A stretch of DNA of 64,000 nt from Thiothrix fructosivorans (GTDB lineage Bacteria; Pseudomonadota; Gammaproteobacteria; Thiotrichales; Thiotrichaceae), in NCBI RefSeq assembly GCF_017349355.1, contig NZ_JAFMPM010000008.1:620001-684000 (forward strand), in the 5' to 3' direction. The stretch's first letter is position 1; the number at the start of each line of letters is the position of its first letter. Under the pieces are notes generated by a model that had not been told where the DNA came from, ran no database searches, and saw only the letters and a program-made list of their open reading frames with translations. Of this stretch, positions 42,299 to 51,125 are shown in pieces. The position numbers and the translations under genes are program-made.

Positions 42299-43005
42299 TG
42301 TTGAGAACACTGCGCCGCTCGTTTTTAGTGGCGTTGTCAGTGTTGACGTTAATGCCAGTACCCGCTGTTGAGACGTTTTCGGTGGAGGAAAAAGGTCTGG
42401 GGTTGATCTGGTTTCCTGCGTTGGGAGCGTTGATGGGTGGGTTACTGGCGTTAGCCGCTTGGCGGTTGGAAGGGATTGAGCCGATGTTAGCATCGGTGAT
42501 TTTGCTGACTATCTGGCTATTTATCAGTGAGCTGCACCATTTAGATGCGTTGGCTCACAGTATTACAACGTGGTTTTTTGGTGAAAGTGCGTTGCCCAAC
42601 CCGCATTTTGGGGTTATGGGCGTCATGGCGCTTGTCATGATGGTGAAGTTTGCTGCGCTTTCGGTATTGATCGAATACAAGTTGTGGCCGTACATCTTAA
42701 TGGCACCGCTGGCGGCGCGTTTATTGGTGATGGCGTTGATTGGGTTTACCCCGATTGCCCCAGCCGAAACGCAGGCGCAGGAATTCCGTGCTGAATTTCC
42801 TTATGTGGCTTTGTTTATTTGGTTGTTATTGGCATTACCGGTGGCATTGGTCGCGGGTATTCCGCTGTTTGCTTTGTTTGTGATGCTGTTGTTAATTCGT
42901 TTGCGGATGAGGCAAACCAGTGGCGGGCTGAAGTGGGAAGCGCTTGGTGCAAGCATTGTATTGCTCGAAGCGGTTGGCTTGTTTGTGGCGGCATTGACGG
43001 CTTGA
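42298..43005 (+). CDS. Divergent CobS-like membrane protein (cobalamin-5-phosphate synthase family)
   Basis: 235 aa from ATG 42298, which overlaps the previous stop. Six or seven TM helices and the segments IWFPALGALMGGLLAL and FGVMGVMALVMMVKFAALSVL match the CobS pattern. CobS joins alpha-ribazole to adenosylcobinamide-GDP in the membrane. The catalytic motif, normally HLDGLADTxDG, reads HHLDALAHSITTW here. The second and third aspartates are gone and the loop after it is shorter. It is therefore either a diverged paralogue or a decayed enzyme. Confidence 0.65.
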   Translation: MLRTLRRSFLVALSVLTLMPVPAVETFSVEEKGLGLIWFPALGALMGGLLALAAWRLEGIEPMLASVILLTIWLFISELHHLDALAHSITTWFFGESALPNPHFGVMGVMALVMMVKFAALSVLIEYKLWPYILMAPLAARLLVMALIGFTPIAPAETQAQEFRAEFPYVALFIWLLLALPVALVAGIPLFALFVMLLLIRLRMRQTSGGLKWEALGASIVLLEAVGLFVAALTA

Positions 43006-43086
43006 ATCCCCACCTTAGTGGTATGGTATTGGCTTGACTGTTAGGATAATGTCCTTACTTTGCAGGTTTTAAAGGCTTTACGCACC

Positions 43087-43365
43087 ATGTCTGAAGAACA
43101 TTTCTCCACAGAAAAACGCATCCTGATGGCGATGCGTAAAACCCTCGGCGGCATTATCCGCGATTTAACCCCTTCCGATGCCGCGACCCGTTATCCGCTC
43201 TCCGATGCGACGGTGGAAGACGTGAAAAAGTGCTTCGATCTGATTGCGGCGCGGGAACGTGAATTGGCGCAAGCAGCGGGTGTGCGTGAAGAACGCCCGC
43301 ATTTTACCGATGAAGTCAGTGCACCCAAAGTCGTCTCCATTGCTGGTCTGAAAAAGAAGGATTAA
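43087..43365 (+). CDS. Small unknown protein upstream of an MbcA/ParS-like gene
   Basis: 92 aa from ATG 43087; a TTG at 43060 would add nine residues. It is rich in helix and charge (MSEEHFSTEKRILMAMRKTL, then LSDATVEDVKKCFDLIAARE, ending VSIAGLKKKD). I do not recognise the family. The next gene begins 2 nt after the stop, so the two are an operon and may act as a pair. It is not a RES toxin, the usual partner of such genes. Confidence 0.7.
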   Translation: MSEEHFSTEKRILMAMRKTLGGIIRDLTPSDAATRYPLSDATVEDVKKCFDLIAARERELAQAAGVREERPHFTDEVSAPKVVSIAGLKKKD

Positions 43366-43367
43366 CC

Positions 43368-43805
43368 ATGCAAACCTTTTCAGCCGAAGAAATGAGCGCC
43401 TTGACACGCGCGGTGATCAGCCACATGGACGAGTGGAAAATCAGCGCCGAACATATGTTGACGATTTTGGGATTGGATGCAGAAGTTCGCCCACGTCACT
43501 TACAGCAATACCGCCAAGGCGATAAAGCCTTCCCACAAACGCCGGAAATGATGGATCGGATTGATCACATTGTCGGTATTGCGGATGCGTTACGCACCAC
43601 CTTCCCGTTCAGCAGCCAAATGCGGGTGATGTGGTTAAGCAAGCCGCATCGCCGCTTTCAGCGTCGTGATCCGTTAACGGTGATGTTGGAGGAAGGGGTG
43701 GATGGCTTGATGCGTGTGCGAATAGAAGTAGATTGCGCGTATGGCTATGCGATTAACGACGCACTACATGCCGCCGCAGCAGAGAAGAAAAAAGCGGTTG
43801 CTTAA
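43368..43805 (+). CDS. MbcA/ParS/Xre-antitoxin-like protein (DUF2384-like)
   Basis: 145 aa. The N-terminal half resembles an Xre-like helical domain (VISHMDEWKISAEHMLTILG, LQQYRQGDKAFP). The C-terminal half, RVMWLSKPHRRFQRRDPLTV followed by MLEEGVDGLMRV, fits the MbcA/ParS toxin-binding fold (W-L-P...P-L-ML-EG). Such proteins neutralise RES-domain NAD-degrading toxins, but no RES gene is present. The partner here may be the 92-aa gene just upstream, or it may act as a lone regulator. Confidence 0.6.
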   Translation: MQTFSAEEMSALTRAVISHMDEWKISAEHMLTILGLDAEVRPRHLQQYRQGDKAFPQTPEMMDRIDHIVGIADALRTTFPFSSQMRVMWLSKPHRRFQRRDPLTVMLEEGVDGLMRVRIEVDCAYGYAINDALHAAAAEKKKAVA

Positions 43806-43817
43806 CACGCGAGGGCA

Positions 43818-43837
43818 GGGCTTGATGATTCAAGCCC
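43818..43837. terminator. Hairpin between convergent genes
   Basis: GGGCTTGA-TGAT-TCAAGCCC, a perfect 8-bp stem between the MbcA-like gene and grxD. It has no long T-run, so termination is likely but not certain. Confidence 0.65.
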
Positions 43838-43855
43838 CATCCTTGTTAACATTGC

Positions 43856-44200
43856 TTATGCGGCCGCGTCGCCTTCAGTTGCTGCGCCTTTAACCGCCTC
43901 TTTGACCATCTTCTGCAATTCGCCGTTCTGATACATTTCCAGCGTAATGTCGCAGCCGCCGATTAATTCGCCGTTGATGTAAACTTGTGGAAACGTAGGC
44001 CAGTTGGCGTATTGCGGTAAGTCTTGGAAAATTTCAGGGTCGCCCAAGACGTTAACGTAAGCAAACTCTTCGCCACACGCCATCAGTGCTTGTGACGCAC
44101 GGCTGGAAAAGCCACATTGCGGCATTTGCGGTGTGCCTTTCATGAAAATGACGACAGCGTTGCTTTTAACGGCTTGGTCGATACGGTCTAGTGCGCTCAT
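43856..44200 (-). CDS. grxD: Monothiol glutaredoxin, Grx4 type
   Basis: 114 aa. VVIFMKGTPQMPQCGFSSRA contains the monothiol CGFS motif (Cys29), with WPTFPQVYINGELIGGCDI downstream binding glutathione. Grx4 carries a [2Fe-2S] cluster between two monomers and delivers iron-sulfur clusters. The Ala/Asp-rich tail is typical of small variation. It stands alone. Confidence 0.96.
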   Translation of the reverse strand: MSALDRIDQAVKSNAVVIFMKGTPQMPQCGFSSRASQALMACGEEFAYVNVLGDPEIFQDLPQYANWPTFPQVYINGELIGGCDITLEMYQNGELQKMVKEAVKGAATEGDAAA

Positions 44201-44293
44201 TCAAGTATTCCTCGTTATTGATAGGTGCTGGATTACATTCTACCTGTTGCCTGAAATAAATAAACGTCAGATTCCGTGAGGAATAGCGCCAAC

Positions 44294-44551
44294 CTAGTGT
44301 TTGCGGCGTTGTTTCATGGCGGCAAATTCGGCGGTGTCGATATAACCGTCACGATTGGTGTCCACGTTATCGAATATACGGCGCGGGTTGAGACGCCCGG
44401 AGACGGGATTTTTGGCGGCATATTCCGACCAAGAAATTAGCCCATCGTTGTTGGTATCTAGGCGTTTGAAGTCTGGGTCAGTGGCAGCGGCAGCGTTACC
44501 TGCGCTAAGCAGTAAGGCAACGCTGAGAGAGAATAATGTTATCGTGTTCAT
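44294..44551 (-). CDS. Exported EF-hand protein
   Basis: 85 aa with a signal peptide (MNTITLFSLSVALLLSAG, ending AAA). Two EF-hand loops follow: DTNNDGLISWSE and DTNRDGYIDTAE, both with canonical D-x-N-x-D-G-x-I-x3-E ligands, so it should bind two Ca(2+). Bacterial EF-hand proteins of this size are often periplasmic. The role is unknown. Confidence 0.85.
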   Translation of the reverse strand: MNTITLFSLSVALLLSAGNAAAATDPDFKRLDTNNDGLISWSEYAAKNPVSGRLNPRRIFDNVDTNRDGYIDTAEFAAMKQRRKH

Positions 44552-44697
44552 AATGTACCCCTGTTTGGTTGATTTGTTGTCGGTGGAAGGGATTAACGCG
44601 GATTCTGTGGCAACGTTGACAGTCTTGCGCCAGAATGTTGGTTTTTTTCTCCACTCAACATCAGCATAGTCTCGCTATGCCAACAGGGGATGAACAT

Positions 44698-46089
44698 TTA
44701 AGACGTAGTGGTTGGCGTTAGCCACTGTTGCAGTTTTTGCCGCAAGCTTGCCATTGAAATAGGTTTGGTCATGTAGTCATCCATGCCTGCTTGCAAGCAG
44801 TTTTCGCGGTCGCCCTGCATGGCATTGGCGGTGAGTGCAATGACGGGGGTGCGCGGTGTGTAGCGTGCTTGTTCCTGTTGACGAAACAGGCGGGTAGCTG
44901 CGTAGCCATCCATACCGGGCAATTGGCAATCCATTAGCACGAGGTCGTAGCGGTTTTTATCCAGCATAGCGACGGCTTCATGCCCATCCATCGCAATATC
45001 GAAGCTCATCCCTAGTTTGGTGAGCATGACATGCGCAACTTTGATATTGACCAGATTATCTTCAACCAGCAGCAAATGCCCATCCAAGGTGGCAGCAATA
45101 GAGCCGTTTGCTTTGGCTTGCGGAGGTTCGGGGGAAAGGCTTTGGGGCGGGTTATGTTTGTCGAACGTTAGATCGAAGTAAAAGGTGCTGCCGTGTCCCT
45201 GTGTGGATTTTACCCGAATGCAACCACCCATGAGTTGCACCAATTCTTGGGCAATCGTTAGCCCTAGCCCTGTGCCACCGTAAAGGCGTGTGGTGGATTC
45301 ATCGGCTTGGCTGAAGGCGTTAAACAACACTTCGAGTTGTGCGGGGGGGATGCCCGGCCCAGTATCCGCGACCAATAAACGCAATTGGGTTTGCGTGACG
45401 TGTTCTTGCAAGCATTCAACGTACAGCGATACCGCGCCGCTGCTGGTGAATTTGACAGCATTGCCGAGTAAATTTCCCAGCACCTGTTTCAGGCGAATGG
45501 GGTCGCCGTAAAGCCATGTGTGGCAGTCTTCCGGTAGATGGCTATTCAGGGTCAAGTGCTTTTTGGTGGCAGAACCACTGAATAATAGCACCATATCGTC
45601 GGTCAACTTGCGCAAGTTGAAAGGAATACGTTCCAAAACCAGCTTGCCGGATTCAATTTTGGAGAGATCCAATACCGAGTTGATGACATCCAGCAAGATT
45701 TCCGAGGAGCTGTAAGCGGTGTGCAGGTATTCTTGCTGCTGCGGGTCTAGCGGGGTTTTCGCTAAAATATCCAACATGCCCAGGACGCCATTCATGGGGG
45801 TGCGGATCTCATGGCTCATATTGGCGAGGAAGCGCGATTTTTCTTTGGATTGTTGCAGGGCGCGAATTTTTTCCTGCGATTCTTGTTGGAGGGTGGCGTT
45901 AAGCGCGTGCATTTCTTGCGATGACACTTCTAACGAGCGTTCCAACACGTAATAAGCGTGTTTGTGCTCGTGATATGCCTGATTCACGCGATTCAGAAAC
46001 GTTTGCCAACTGGCAGCATCGGGTGGTGCGTCTGGCGTTAATCCCAGACTCCGTAGCTGTCGGTTGAGGGTACGATCGTAATCACTCAT
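44698..46089 (-). CDS. Hybrid sensor histidine kinase with receiver domain (NahK-like)
   Basis: 463 aa. There is no TM segment and the N-terminal 85 residues are a helical, coiled-coil-like lead. H-box [21 protein letters not shown]-box [11 protein letters not shown]1 [10 protein letters not shown] and G2 [12 protein letters not shown] are complete. The C-terminal receiver domain ([14 protein letters not shown], acceptor Asp in [13 protein letters not shown], Lys in YMTKPISM) follows. The FIST gene 5' of it overlaps by 8 nt and probably delivers the signal. A FIST protein paired with a cytosolic hybrid kinase is the NosP-NahK layout, which in known cases responds to nitric oxide. Confidence 0.9.
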   Translation of the reverse strand: MSDYDRTLNRQLRSLGLTPDAPPDAASWQTFLNRVNQAYHEHKHAYYVLERSLEVSSQEMHALNATLQQESQEKIRALQQSKEKSRFLANMSHEIRTPMNGVLGMLDILAKTPLDPQQQEYLHTAYSSSEILLDVINSVLDLSKIESGKLVLERIPFNLRKLTDDMVLLFSGSATKKHLTLNSHLPEDCHTWLYGDPIRLKQVLGNLLGNAVKFTSSGAVSLYVECLQEHVTQTQLRLLVADTGPGIPPAQLEVLFNAFSQADESTTRLYGGTGLGLTIAQELVQLMGGCIRVKSTQGHGSTFYFDLTFDKHNPPQSLSPEPPQAKANGSIAATLDGHLLLVEDNLVNIKVAHVMLTKLGMSFDIAMDGHEAVAMLDKNRYDLVLMDCQLPGMDGYAATRLFRQQEQARYTPRTPVIALTANAMQGDRENCLQAGMDDYMTKPISMASLRQKLQQWLTPTTTS

Positions 46090-47203
46090 GAATGGTGGTC
46101 AATGTCATGGTTTGGTTATGCAGGTCGCAGGTGCCTTTGGAAAACGGTGAAATTTCCCCGTAAGAATAAAAGCCGATTTGCGTGGTGTTTTCTGGTAGGT
46201 TATCCAACACGGCTTCGACTTCTTCCTCGGCATCTGCGCCCATGACCATGCGGCGTCCGACGCAACTGATGGAAATACACAACACGTCCTTTTCAGTGTC
46301 GGTAGCACTCATTAAAGCGGCATCTTCTGCACCTTCTACCAATTGTTCCAGATTGGCACGCATTAATTGTGCGTAAGCTCCGACGGGAATATCGCCTGCA
46401 AAAGTGAGCGATTGCGTAGCTTCGTCAACGGCGAGAATGGTACGCACCAGTTCTTTGGTTTCACCCGGTTGGCTTAAGGCGAGAGGGAAACGCAGACCTG
46501 CTGCGGGTAAGCCCTCTGCCATTTCGCCCAGATAGGTTTTGTATAAGGCGAGCGCAGGTTTGCCTGCCAATTCATACAGGATATTATGTTCGGCACGCGT
46601 CACTTCGCGGGCAGGGCCAAACGGTTTCCAGCCCCCTTTTGAGCCGTGACCAATGTTTACATTGCCGTATAAACCTAAGGCTGCCACGATGCCAGTGGTG
46701 GGTTTGCCGTTTTGCAATACCCATGTTTTGGTGAAGTGCTCTCCATCACCCGCTAAACCGCCGGTAACGGTGATGTCTGTTTTGACTACATCATTAAAGC
46801 CTTGGGTCAGTTCACTGCCGTTGACGCGCAAGCCGTCGGATAAGACAAAAATACCTTTCAAGTCATCCCGTTCTAGGCGATCTGCTAGCAATCGTCCAAT
46901 ATTGCGCGATTCTTTCGGGTCGTGAATACTGATGTGCGTCATGCGCAAAGTGGTGGATTCAAATTGCACCAAAGCAATCACGAGGCTACGGTCGTGAATG
47001 CTGTTGTTCAGAATCTCACCGGCACTGGAGCACCCCATGCAAATGGCTTGCGGGTACTGGGCTAACAGAGACTCGAAGGGTTTGGAGTGATCCAAGAATT
47101 CGGAATGACCGAATAGCAGAATCAAGAGCTGTTTCGATGAAATACTAGGCAGTTCCGAGGAAAAACCACCCTCAACGGTATAGGTCAGCGTATTAATTTT
47201 CAT
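46082..47203 (-). CDS. FIST-domain sensor protein (NosP-like)
   Basis: 373 aa. FIST N and C domains are seen in [36 protein letters not shown] and the C-terminal [21 protein letters not shown] and [15 protein letters not shown] domains bind small ligands, and some (NosP) bind heme and nitric oxide. It is the first gene of a pair with the hybrid kinase, with 8-nt overlap. A 15-nt palindrome at 47239-47253 is 36 bp upstream of the start and may be its operator. The heme ligand cannot be proven from sequence. Confidence 0.85.
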   Translation of the reverse strand: MKINTLTYTVEGGFSSELPSISSKQLLILLFGHSEFLDHSKPFESLLAQYPQAICMGCSSAGEILNNSIHDRSLVIALVQFESTTLRMTHISIHDPKESRNIGRLLADRLERDDLKGIFVLSDGLRVNGSELTQGFNDVVKTDITVTGGLAGDGEHFTKTWVLQNGKPTTGIVAALGLYGNVNIGHGSKGGWKPFGPAREVTRAEHNILYELAGKPALALYKTYLGEMAEGLPAAGLRFPLALSQPGETKELVRTILAVDEATQSLTFAGDIPVGAYAQLMRANLEQLVEGAEDAALMSATDTEKDVLCISISCVGRRMVMGADAEEEVEAVLDNLPENTTQIGFYSYGEISPFSKGTCDLHNQTMTLTTIHE

Positions 47204-47238
47204 GGTAATGGTATTCCCTCAACTGTGTTTATTTTTAC

Positions 47239-47253
47239 TGTATTATTAATACA
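47239..47253. promoter_or_regulatory. 15-nt palindrome upstream of the FIST gene
   Basis: TGTATTATTAATACA is a perfect odd palindrome in the short 83-bp gap between the FIST gene and the thioredoxin gene, 36 bp ahead of the FIST start. Overlap with a TATTAAT -10-like string suggests that binding there could block transcription. No cognate regulator is known. Confidence 0.4.
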
Positions 47254-47286
47254 AATAATGACACAGCTTACTGAGGTTCGCCACCC

Positions 47287-47670
47287 CTACGGATGGATGG
47301 AAGCCTTGAATGTTGCGAGCAGTTGGCTGTTGGTATCAATGAATTCACGCACAAAGGTTTTATTACGCGCACTGCTAAAGCGTGCGACTTCTTGACCGTT
47401 CTCGATCAAGAGCACGGTGGGAAAACCGCGTACTTGATTGCGTCCGGCAAGTTTCATATTTTCGTCTTCTTCGGTATCGAGTTTGGCAAGCAAAACGTTG
47501 CCTTGATAGTCAGCGACGACAGCTTTCAATACGGGGTCAAGGAACAGACACGGGCCGCACCAATCCGCCCAAAAGTCCACCAGAATAGGGGTGTGGGCGG
47601 AGGCTTTGAGAACACGTTCTTCAAAGTCAGCAATGCCATTAATCTCGATAACAAACGGGTGTGTGGTCAT
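47287..47670 (-). CDS. Thioredoxin
   Basis: 127 aa with the active site FWADWCGPC (Cys38, Cys41), KLDTEEDENMKLAGRNQVRG and FPTVLLIENGQEVARFS, as in thioredoxins. There is no signal peptide. It is a little longer than TrxA at both ends. It reduces disulfides in the cytosol. Not obviously co-regulated with its neighbours. Confidence 0.9.
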   Translation of the reverse strand: MTTHPFVIEINGIADFEERVLKASAHTPILVDFWADWCGPCLFLDPVLKAVVADYQGNVLLAKLDTEEDENMKLAGRNQVRGFPTVLLIENGQEVARFSSARNKTFVREFIDTNSQLLATFKASIHP

Positions 47671-47763
47671 GGTGGTTTCTCCAGTTAGAGGGTGGGGCGC
47701 AATTATAGCGGCATGAGCGCAGATGTGTATAATCCTGAGCCTTACCCACAGGAATTGACGCTT

Positions 47764-48249
47764 ATGCGAAGCCTTGTTACTGCCAAAACGGTTTTTTCGT
47801 CACCCGTACACTTTCTCGCCTTTGGGTTTGGCAGCGGCTTATCCCCGTTTGCCCCCGGCACAGCAGGCACATTGGCAGCAATTCCGCTGTATCTGTTGCT
47901 AGTGCAATTGCCCTTCTGGGGATATGTCGCGGTGTTGTTGGTCATGTCGCTGGTGGGTATTTGGATTTGCGGCGAATCGTCGCGACGCTTGGGTGTACAC
48001 GATCACGGCGGCATAGTGTGGGATGAATTTGCGGGATATTTGCTAACTATGTTGGCAGCGCCCGCCGGGTGGGTGTGGATGGTGGTGGGCTTTTGCTTGT
48101 TCCGCCTGTTCGATATTTGGAAACCGTGGCCAGTACGCCGGGTGGATCGTGAGGTATCCGGCGGCTTTGGTATCATGTTTGATGATATACTGGCGGGTAT
48201 TTATGCGTGGCTTGCGCTGCAAGTGTTGGCACGGTTGTTTGGCGCGTAA
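47764..48249 (+). CDS. pgpA: Phosphatidylglycerophosphatase A
   Basis: 161 aa from ATG 47764, which has AGGA 9 nt ahead (an ATG at 47713 would add 17 residues). The family motifs are AFGFGSGLSPFAPGTAGTLA, the metal-site segment IVWDEFAGYLLTML and FRLFDIWKPWPVRRVD, with four TM helices. It removes phosphate from phosphatidylglycerophosphate, feeding the cardiolipin pathway. It ends just before a strong hairpin. Confidence 0.92.
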   Translation: MRSLVTAKTVFSSPVHFLAFGFGSGLSPFAPGTAGTLAAIPLYLLLVQLPFWGYVAVLLVMSLVGIWICGESSRRLGVHDHGGIVWDEFAGYLLTMLAAPAGWVWMVVGFCLFRLFDIWKPWPVRRVDREVSGGFGIMFDDILAGIYAWLALQVLARLFGA

Positions 48250-48264
48250 AGTACCCAGACAGCA

Positions 48265-48290
48265 GAAAGCCTTCCCGAAGGAAGGCTTTC
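48265..48290 (+). terminator. Terminator hairpin of pgpA
   Basis: GAAAGCCTTCC-CGAA-GGAAGGCTTTC is a perfect 11-bp stem starting 16 bp after the stop. There is no U-run immediately after, but the stem is strong. Confidence 0.75.
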
Positions 48291-48495
48291 AATACACGAA
48301 GCCTGTTATTATCATTAGGCGCTTCAGTGCGGAATAAAAAAGAAGGGGCGTAGCCCTGTTATTATTCTTCTACCCCTTTAGCCCTTGAACGAGGCTGATT
48401 ATGCGAGGGTGGCACTGAATTTTAACTGAATATTTCGATTATTTTTCATTCAGTTATGCTTAAGGTATTATTTAAAAATCAATCACTGGAATGTC
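48291..48495 (+). promoter_or_regulatory. gltX upstream region with ACTGAAT repeats
   Basis: This 205-bp AT-rich stretch contains ACTGAAT at 48414-48420 and 48425-48431 and its complement ATTCAGT at 48448-48454, followed by an AT-rich block (TTAAGGTATTATTTAAAAATC) before gltX. An AAGGGG...CCCCTT imperfect hairpin lies at about 48343-48379. The repeats could be an operator over the gltX promoter, and no gene is seen here. Confidence 0.3.
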
Positions 48496-49908
48496 ATGAA
48501 CGTCAGAACTCGCTTTGCCCCTAGCCCGACGGGTTATTTGCACATTGGTGGCGCACGTACCGCGCTGTTTTCTTGGCTGTACGCCCGCAAGATGGGCGGC
48601 ACTTTCATTTTGCGCATCGAAGACACCGACCGCGAACGTTCGACGCAGGCATCCGTGGATGCGATTTTGGAAGGCATGGCGTGGCTGGATTTAGGGCATG
48701 ACGAAGGTCCATTTTACCAAACTCAACGCTTCGACCGTTACGCGGAAGTGATTGAGCAATTAGTGGAGAGTGGTCACGCCTACCGTTGCTATTGCAGCAA
48801 AGAAGAGCTGGAGCAGATGCGCGAAGAACAAATGGCGCGTAAAGAAAATCCACGTTACAACGGGCTATGGCGCGACCGTCAGGACGAAACACCGCCCGCT
48901 GGGATTGCTCCGGTGATTCGTTTCCGCAATCCGCAAACGGGTGTGGTGGAGATTAATGATTTGGTGCGCGGCAAAATCACCATCAGCAATGCCGAACTGG
49001 ATGATTTAATCATTGCGCGTTCTGATGGCACGCCCACGTATAACTTGACCGTGGTGGTGGACGATATTGATATGCAGGTGACGCATGTGATTCGGGGTGA
49101 CGACCATATCAGCAATACGCCGCGCCAGATCAATATCATGCAGGCATTGGGCTTTGAACCGCCCAAATTCGCGCATTTGCCGATGATTCTGGGGTCGGAT
49201 GGACAGCGTTTATCCAAGCGTCATGGCGCCGTGAGTGTGATGCAGTACCGCGACGAGGGTTTCACCCCGCAAGCCTTATTGAACTATTTGGTGCGGTTGG
49301 GTTGGTCGAATGGCGATCAGGAAATTTTCTCACGTGAGGAAATGATCGAGCTGTTCTCGTTGGAAGCCATCAACCGTGCGCCGTCGGCATTTAATGCGGA
49401 TAAATTGCTCTGGCTCAACCAGCACTATATCAAAACATTGCCGGTAGAAGAGCTAGAAGCGCAATTGCAATGGCATTTGCAGGCGCAACAGTTGGATGTC
49501 TCTAATGGGCCTGCGTTGGCTGATGTGATCGACGCACAACGCGAACGCGCCAAGACGCTGGTGGAAATGGTAGCAATTAGCCGTTATTTCTACGAAGAGT
49601 TTGCAGAATTCGATCCTGTTGCGGTGCAAAAGCAGTTCAAAGCGGATACGGCAGACAATCTCCAAACCGTGCATGACGAACTGGCAGCATTGTCGGCATG
49701 GCAAGGCGAACCGATTCACGCCGCTATCCAAGCAGCTTGCGAAAAGCTTGGCTTGAAACTGGGTAAGGTCGGCCCCCCATTGCGCGTGGCAGTAACAGGA
49801 AGTGCTTCTTCGCCTTCTCTGGAAATCACGCTCGAATTAATTGGGCAAGCGCGTGCTTTGGCGCGTATCCAGCGGGCGATTGGCTTTATTCGTGCGACCC
49901 AGTTTTAG
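48496..49908 (+). CDS. gltX: Glutamyl-tRNA synthetase
   Basis: 470 aa. Class I motifs are [17 protein letters not shown] (HIGH) and [12 protein letters not shown] (KMSKS-like). The Rossmann core and the C-terminal anticodon-binding helices are complete. It charges tRNA-Glu, and two identical tRNA-Glu genes lie 1 kb downstream. The start follows a GGA at 48487-48489. Confidence 0.97.
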   Translation: MNVRTRFAPSPTGYLHIGGARTALFSWLYARKMGGTFILRIEDTDRERSTQASVDAILEGMAWLDLGHDEGPFYQTQRFDRYAEVIEQLVESGHAYRCYCSKEELEQMREEQMARKENPRYNGLWRDRQDETPPAGIAPVIRFRNPQTGVVEINDLVRGKITISNAELDDLIIARSDGTPTYNLTVVVDDIDMQVTHVIRGDDHISNTPRQINIMQALGFEPPKFAHLPMILGSDGQRLSKRHGAVSVMQYRDEGFTPQALLNYLVRLGWSNGDQEIFSREEMIELFSLEAINRAPSAFNADKLLWLNQHYIKTLPVEELEAQLQWHLQAQQLDVSNGPALADVIDAQRERAKTLVEMVAISRYFYEEFAEFDPVAVQKQFKADTADNLQTVHDELAALSAWQGEPIHAAIQAACEKLGLKLGKVGPPLRVAVTGSASSPSLEITLELIGQARALARIQRAIGFIRATQF

Positions 49909-49922
49909 GATTAATCAGCAAT

Positions 49923-49957
49923 ATCCCCCTAAGCTAATACGATTTGTGGGGGATTTT
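49923..49957 (+). terminator. Intrinsic terminator of gltX
   Basis: ATCCCCC (49923-49929) and GGGGGAT (49948-49954) form a 7-bp stem followed by TTTTA, 14 bp after the gltX stop. Confidence 0.75.
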
Positions 49958-50003
49958 ATGCTATGTTCATGTGACTGCAACCTAGCATAAATGAGGAGGA
50001 TAA

Positions 50004-50453
50004 ATGAAAGTCAAAGACATCATGAATAAAAGCGTGAAAACCGCTAATCCCAATACCCCAGTACGCGATCTTGTTGAAGTCATGTGCTTCAACAAAATCA
50101 GTGGTATGCCGGTGGTAGATGATAACAATAACGTCGTCGGTGTGATTTCTGAAAAAGATGTGTTGCGAAAAATGTTCCCTGACATTTCAGAGGTTGCTCG
50201 TGAAGAAGGTGTGCCCGATTTCGAGAAAATGGAGAAAGGCTACAGCGACGCTTTGAGCTTAAAAGCCAGTGATCTGATGAGCAAGTTGGTTGCCTCTGCA
50301 AGCCCTGAAATGCCGCTAATGAAGGCGGTTTCCATTATGTGCGTGCAGAAAATTCGCCGTATTCCTGTCGTTGAAGCAGGCAAGTTGGTAGGCATTATTA
50401 GCCTTGGCGATGTGCATAAAGCAATCTTCGCAAATTCTTTAAAAGGCGCTTGA
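50004..50453 (+). CDS. Two-CBS-domain protein
   Basis: 149 aa with two CBS motifs: MKVKDIMNKSVKTANPNTPV through VVGVISEKDVLRKMF, and ASDLMSKLVASASPEMPLMK through LVGIISLGDVHKAIF. Stand-alone CBS pairs bind adenine nucleotides and sense energy status. GAGGAG lies 7 nt before the ATG. It stands in a short operon-like space before tRNA-Ala. Confidence 0.88.
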   Translation: MKVKDIMNKSVKTANPNTPVRDLVEVMCFNKISGMPVVDDNNNVVGVISEKDVLRKMFPDISEVAREEGVPDFEKMEKGYSDALSLKASDLMSKLVASASPEMPLMKAVSIMCVQKIRRIPVVEAGKLVGIISLGDVHKAIFANSLKGA

Positions 50454-50496
50454 CAGAAGCGGCGGATTCCTTCAGAATTCGCCTCTCTTTAGCCGT

Positions 50497-50572
<76 letters not shown>

Positions 50573-50597
50573 AATTTGACCGATGTGCGAGGTTTTT

Positions 50598-50798
50598 ATG
50601 GATCGCCTAGGTCGTTACAGCTTAATTGCTGGTCTGGTTATCACTGTGGTTGGCCTGATATTCGGGTTTTACTTCATGTTTACCGACAGCGATGAGCTGG
50701 CGAAAATGTTTTTAATGGCAGTGCCACTCGGTTTTTTGATTACATTTGCCGGGTTATCTACCATCATCCTGTTTTCACCAAGAGACAGTGATGAATAA
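50598..50798 (+). CDS. Small two-helix membrane protein, unknown
   Basis: 66 aa from ATG 50598, with GAGG upstream at 50588-50591. Two TM helices (residues 8-28 and 36-57) flank a short acidic loop (TDSDELAKM), and the tail is SPRDSDE. No recognised family. It sits between tRNA-Ala and the tRNA-Glu pair. Confidence 0.6.
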   Translation: MDRLGRYSLIAGLVITVVGLIFGFYFMFTDSDELAKMFLMAVPLGFLITFAGLSTIILFSPRDSDE

Positions 50799-50813
50799 GT
50801 TTTGAAAGTTTAT

Positions 50814-50903
50814 ATCAGCGACCCTATCGTCTAGAGGCCTAGGACACGACCCTTTCACGGTTGTAACTGGGGTTCGAATCCCCATAGGGTCGCCACTTTT
50901 TTC
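50814..50903 (+). repeat. 90-bp direct repeat, copy 1 (carries tRNA-Glu)
   Basis: Starts ATCAGC, contains the whole tRNA-Glu gene and ends CTTTTTTC. Copy 2 lies at 50936-51025 with 32 bp between them. Confidence 0.95.
50820..50895 (+). tRNA. tRNA-Glu (anticodon TTC), copy 1
   Basis: 76 nt with CCA encoded. The acceptor stem GACCCTA/TAGGGTC pairs fully, the anticodon loop CTTTCAC gives TTC and the T-arm is GGTTCGAATCC. It is identical to copy 2. Confidence 0.97.
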
Positions 50904-50935
50904 AAAGCTATGCTATACGTAGCATTACAGGTTCA

Positions 50936-51025
50936 ATCAGCGACCCTATCGTCTAGAGGCCTAGGACACGACCCTTTCACGGTTGTAACTGGGGTTCGAA
51001 TCCCCATAGGGTCGCCACTTTTTTC
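50936..51025 (+). repeat. 90-bp direct repeat, copy 2 (carries tRNA-Glu)
   Basis: Identical to 50814-50903 from ATCAGC to CTTTTTTC. The flanking bases differ on both sides, so the duplication is exactly this long. Confidence 0.95.
50942..51017 (+). tRNA. tRNA-Glu (anticodon TTC), copy 2
   Basis: Identical 76-nt tRNA-Glu with anticodon TTC and encoded CCA. It lies 108 bp ahead of the alpha-2-macroglobulin start. Confidence 0.97.
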
Positions 51026-51125
51026 TCCCTCCGAATACTTCCTCTCCCCATCCCATTCTCAAGTCAAAAAAGTTTATACTACTGGCTTGCTGTGCACCTT
51101 ACTCTTGCAGGGATGGAGAATAATA

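Noticed and set aside
50910-51125. Longer N-terminus of the alpha-2-macroglobulin
   Set aside because: The 72 extra codons run through the second tRNA-Glu; a signal peptide and GGAGA support the ATG at 51126.
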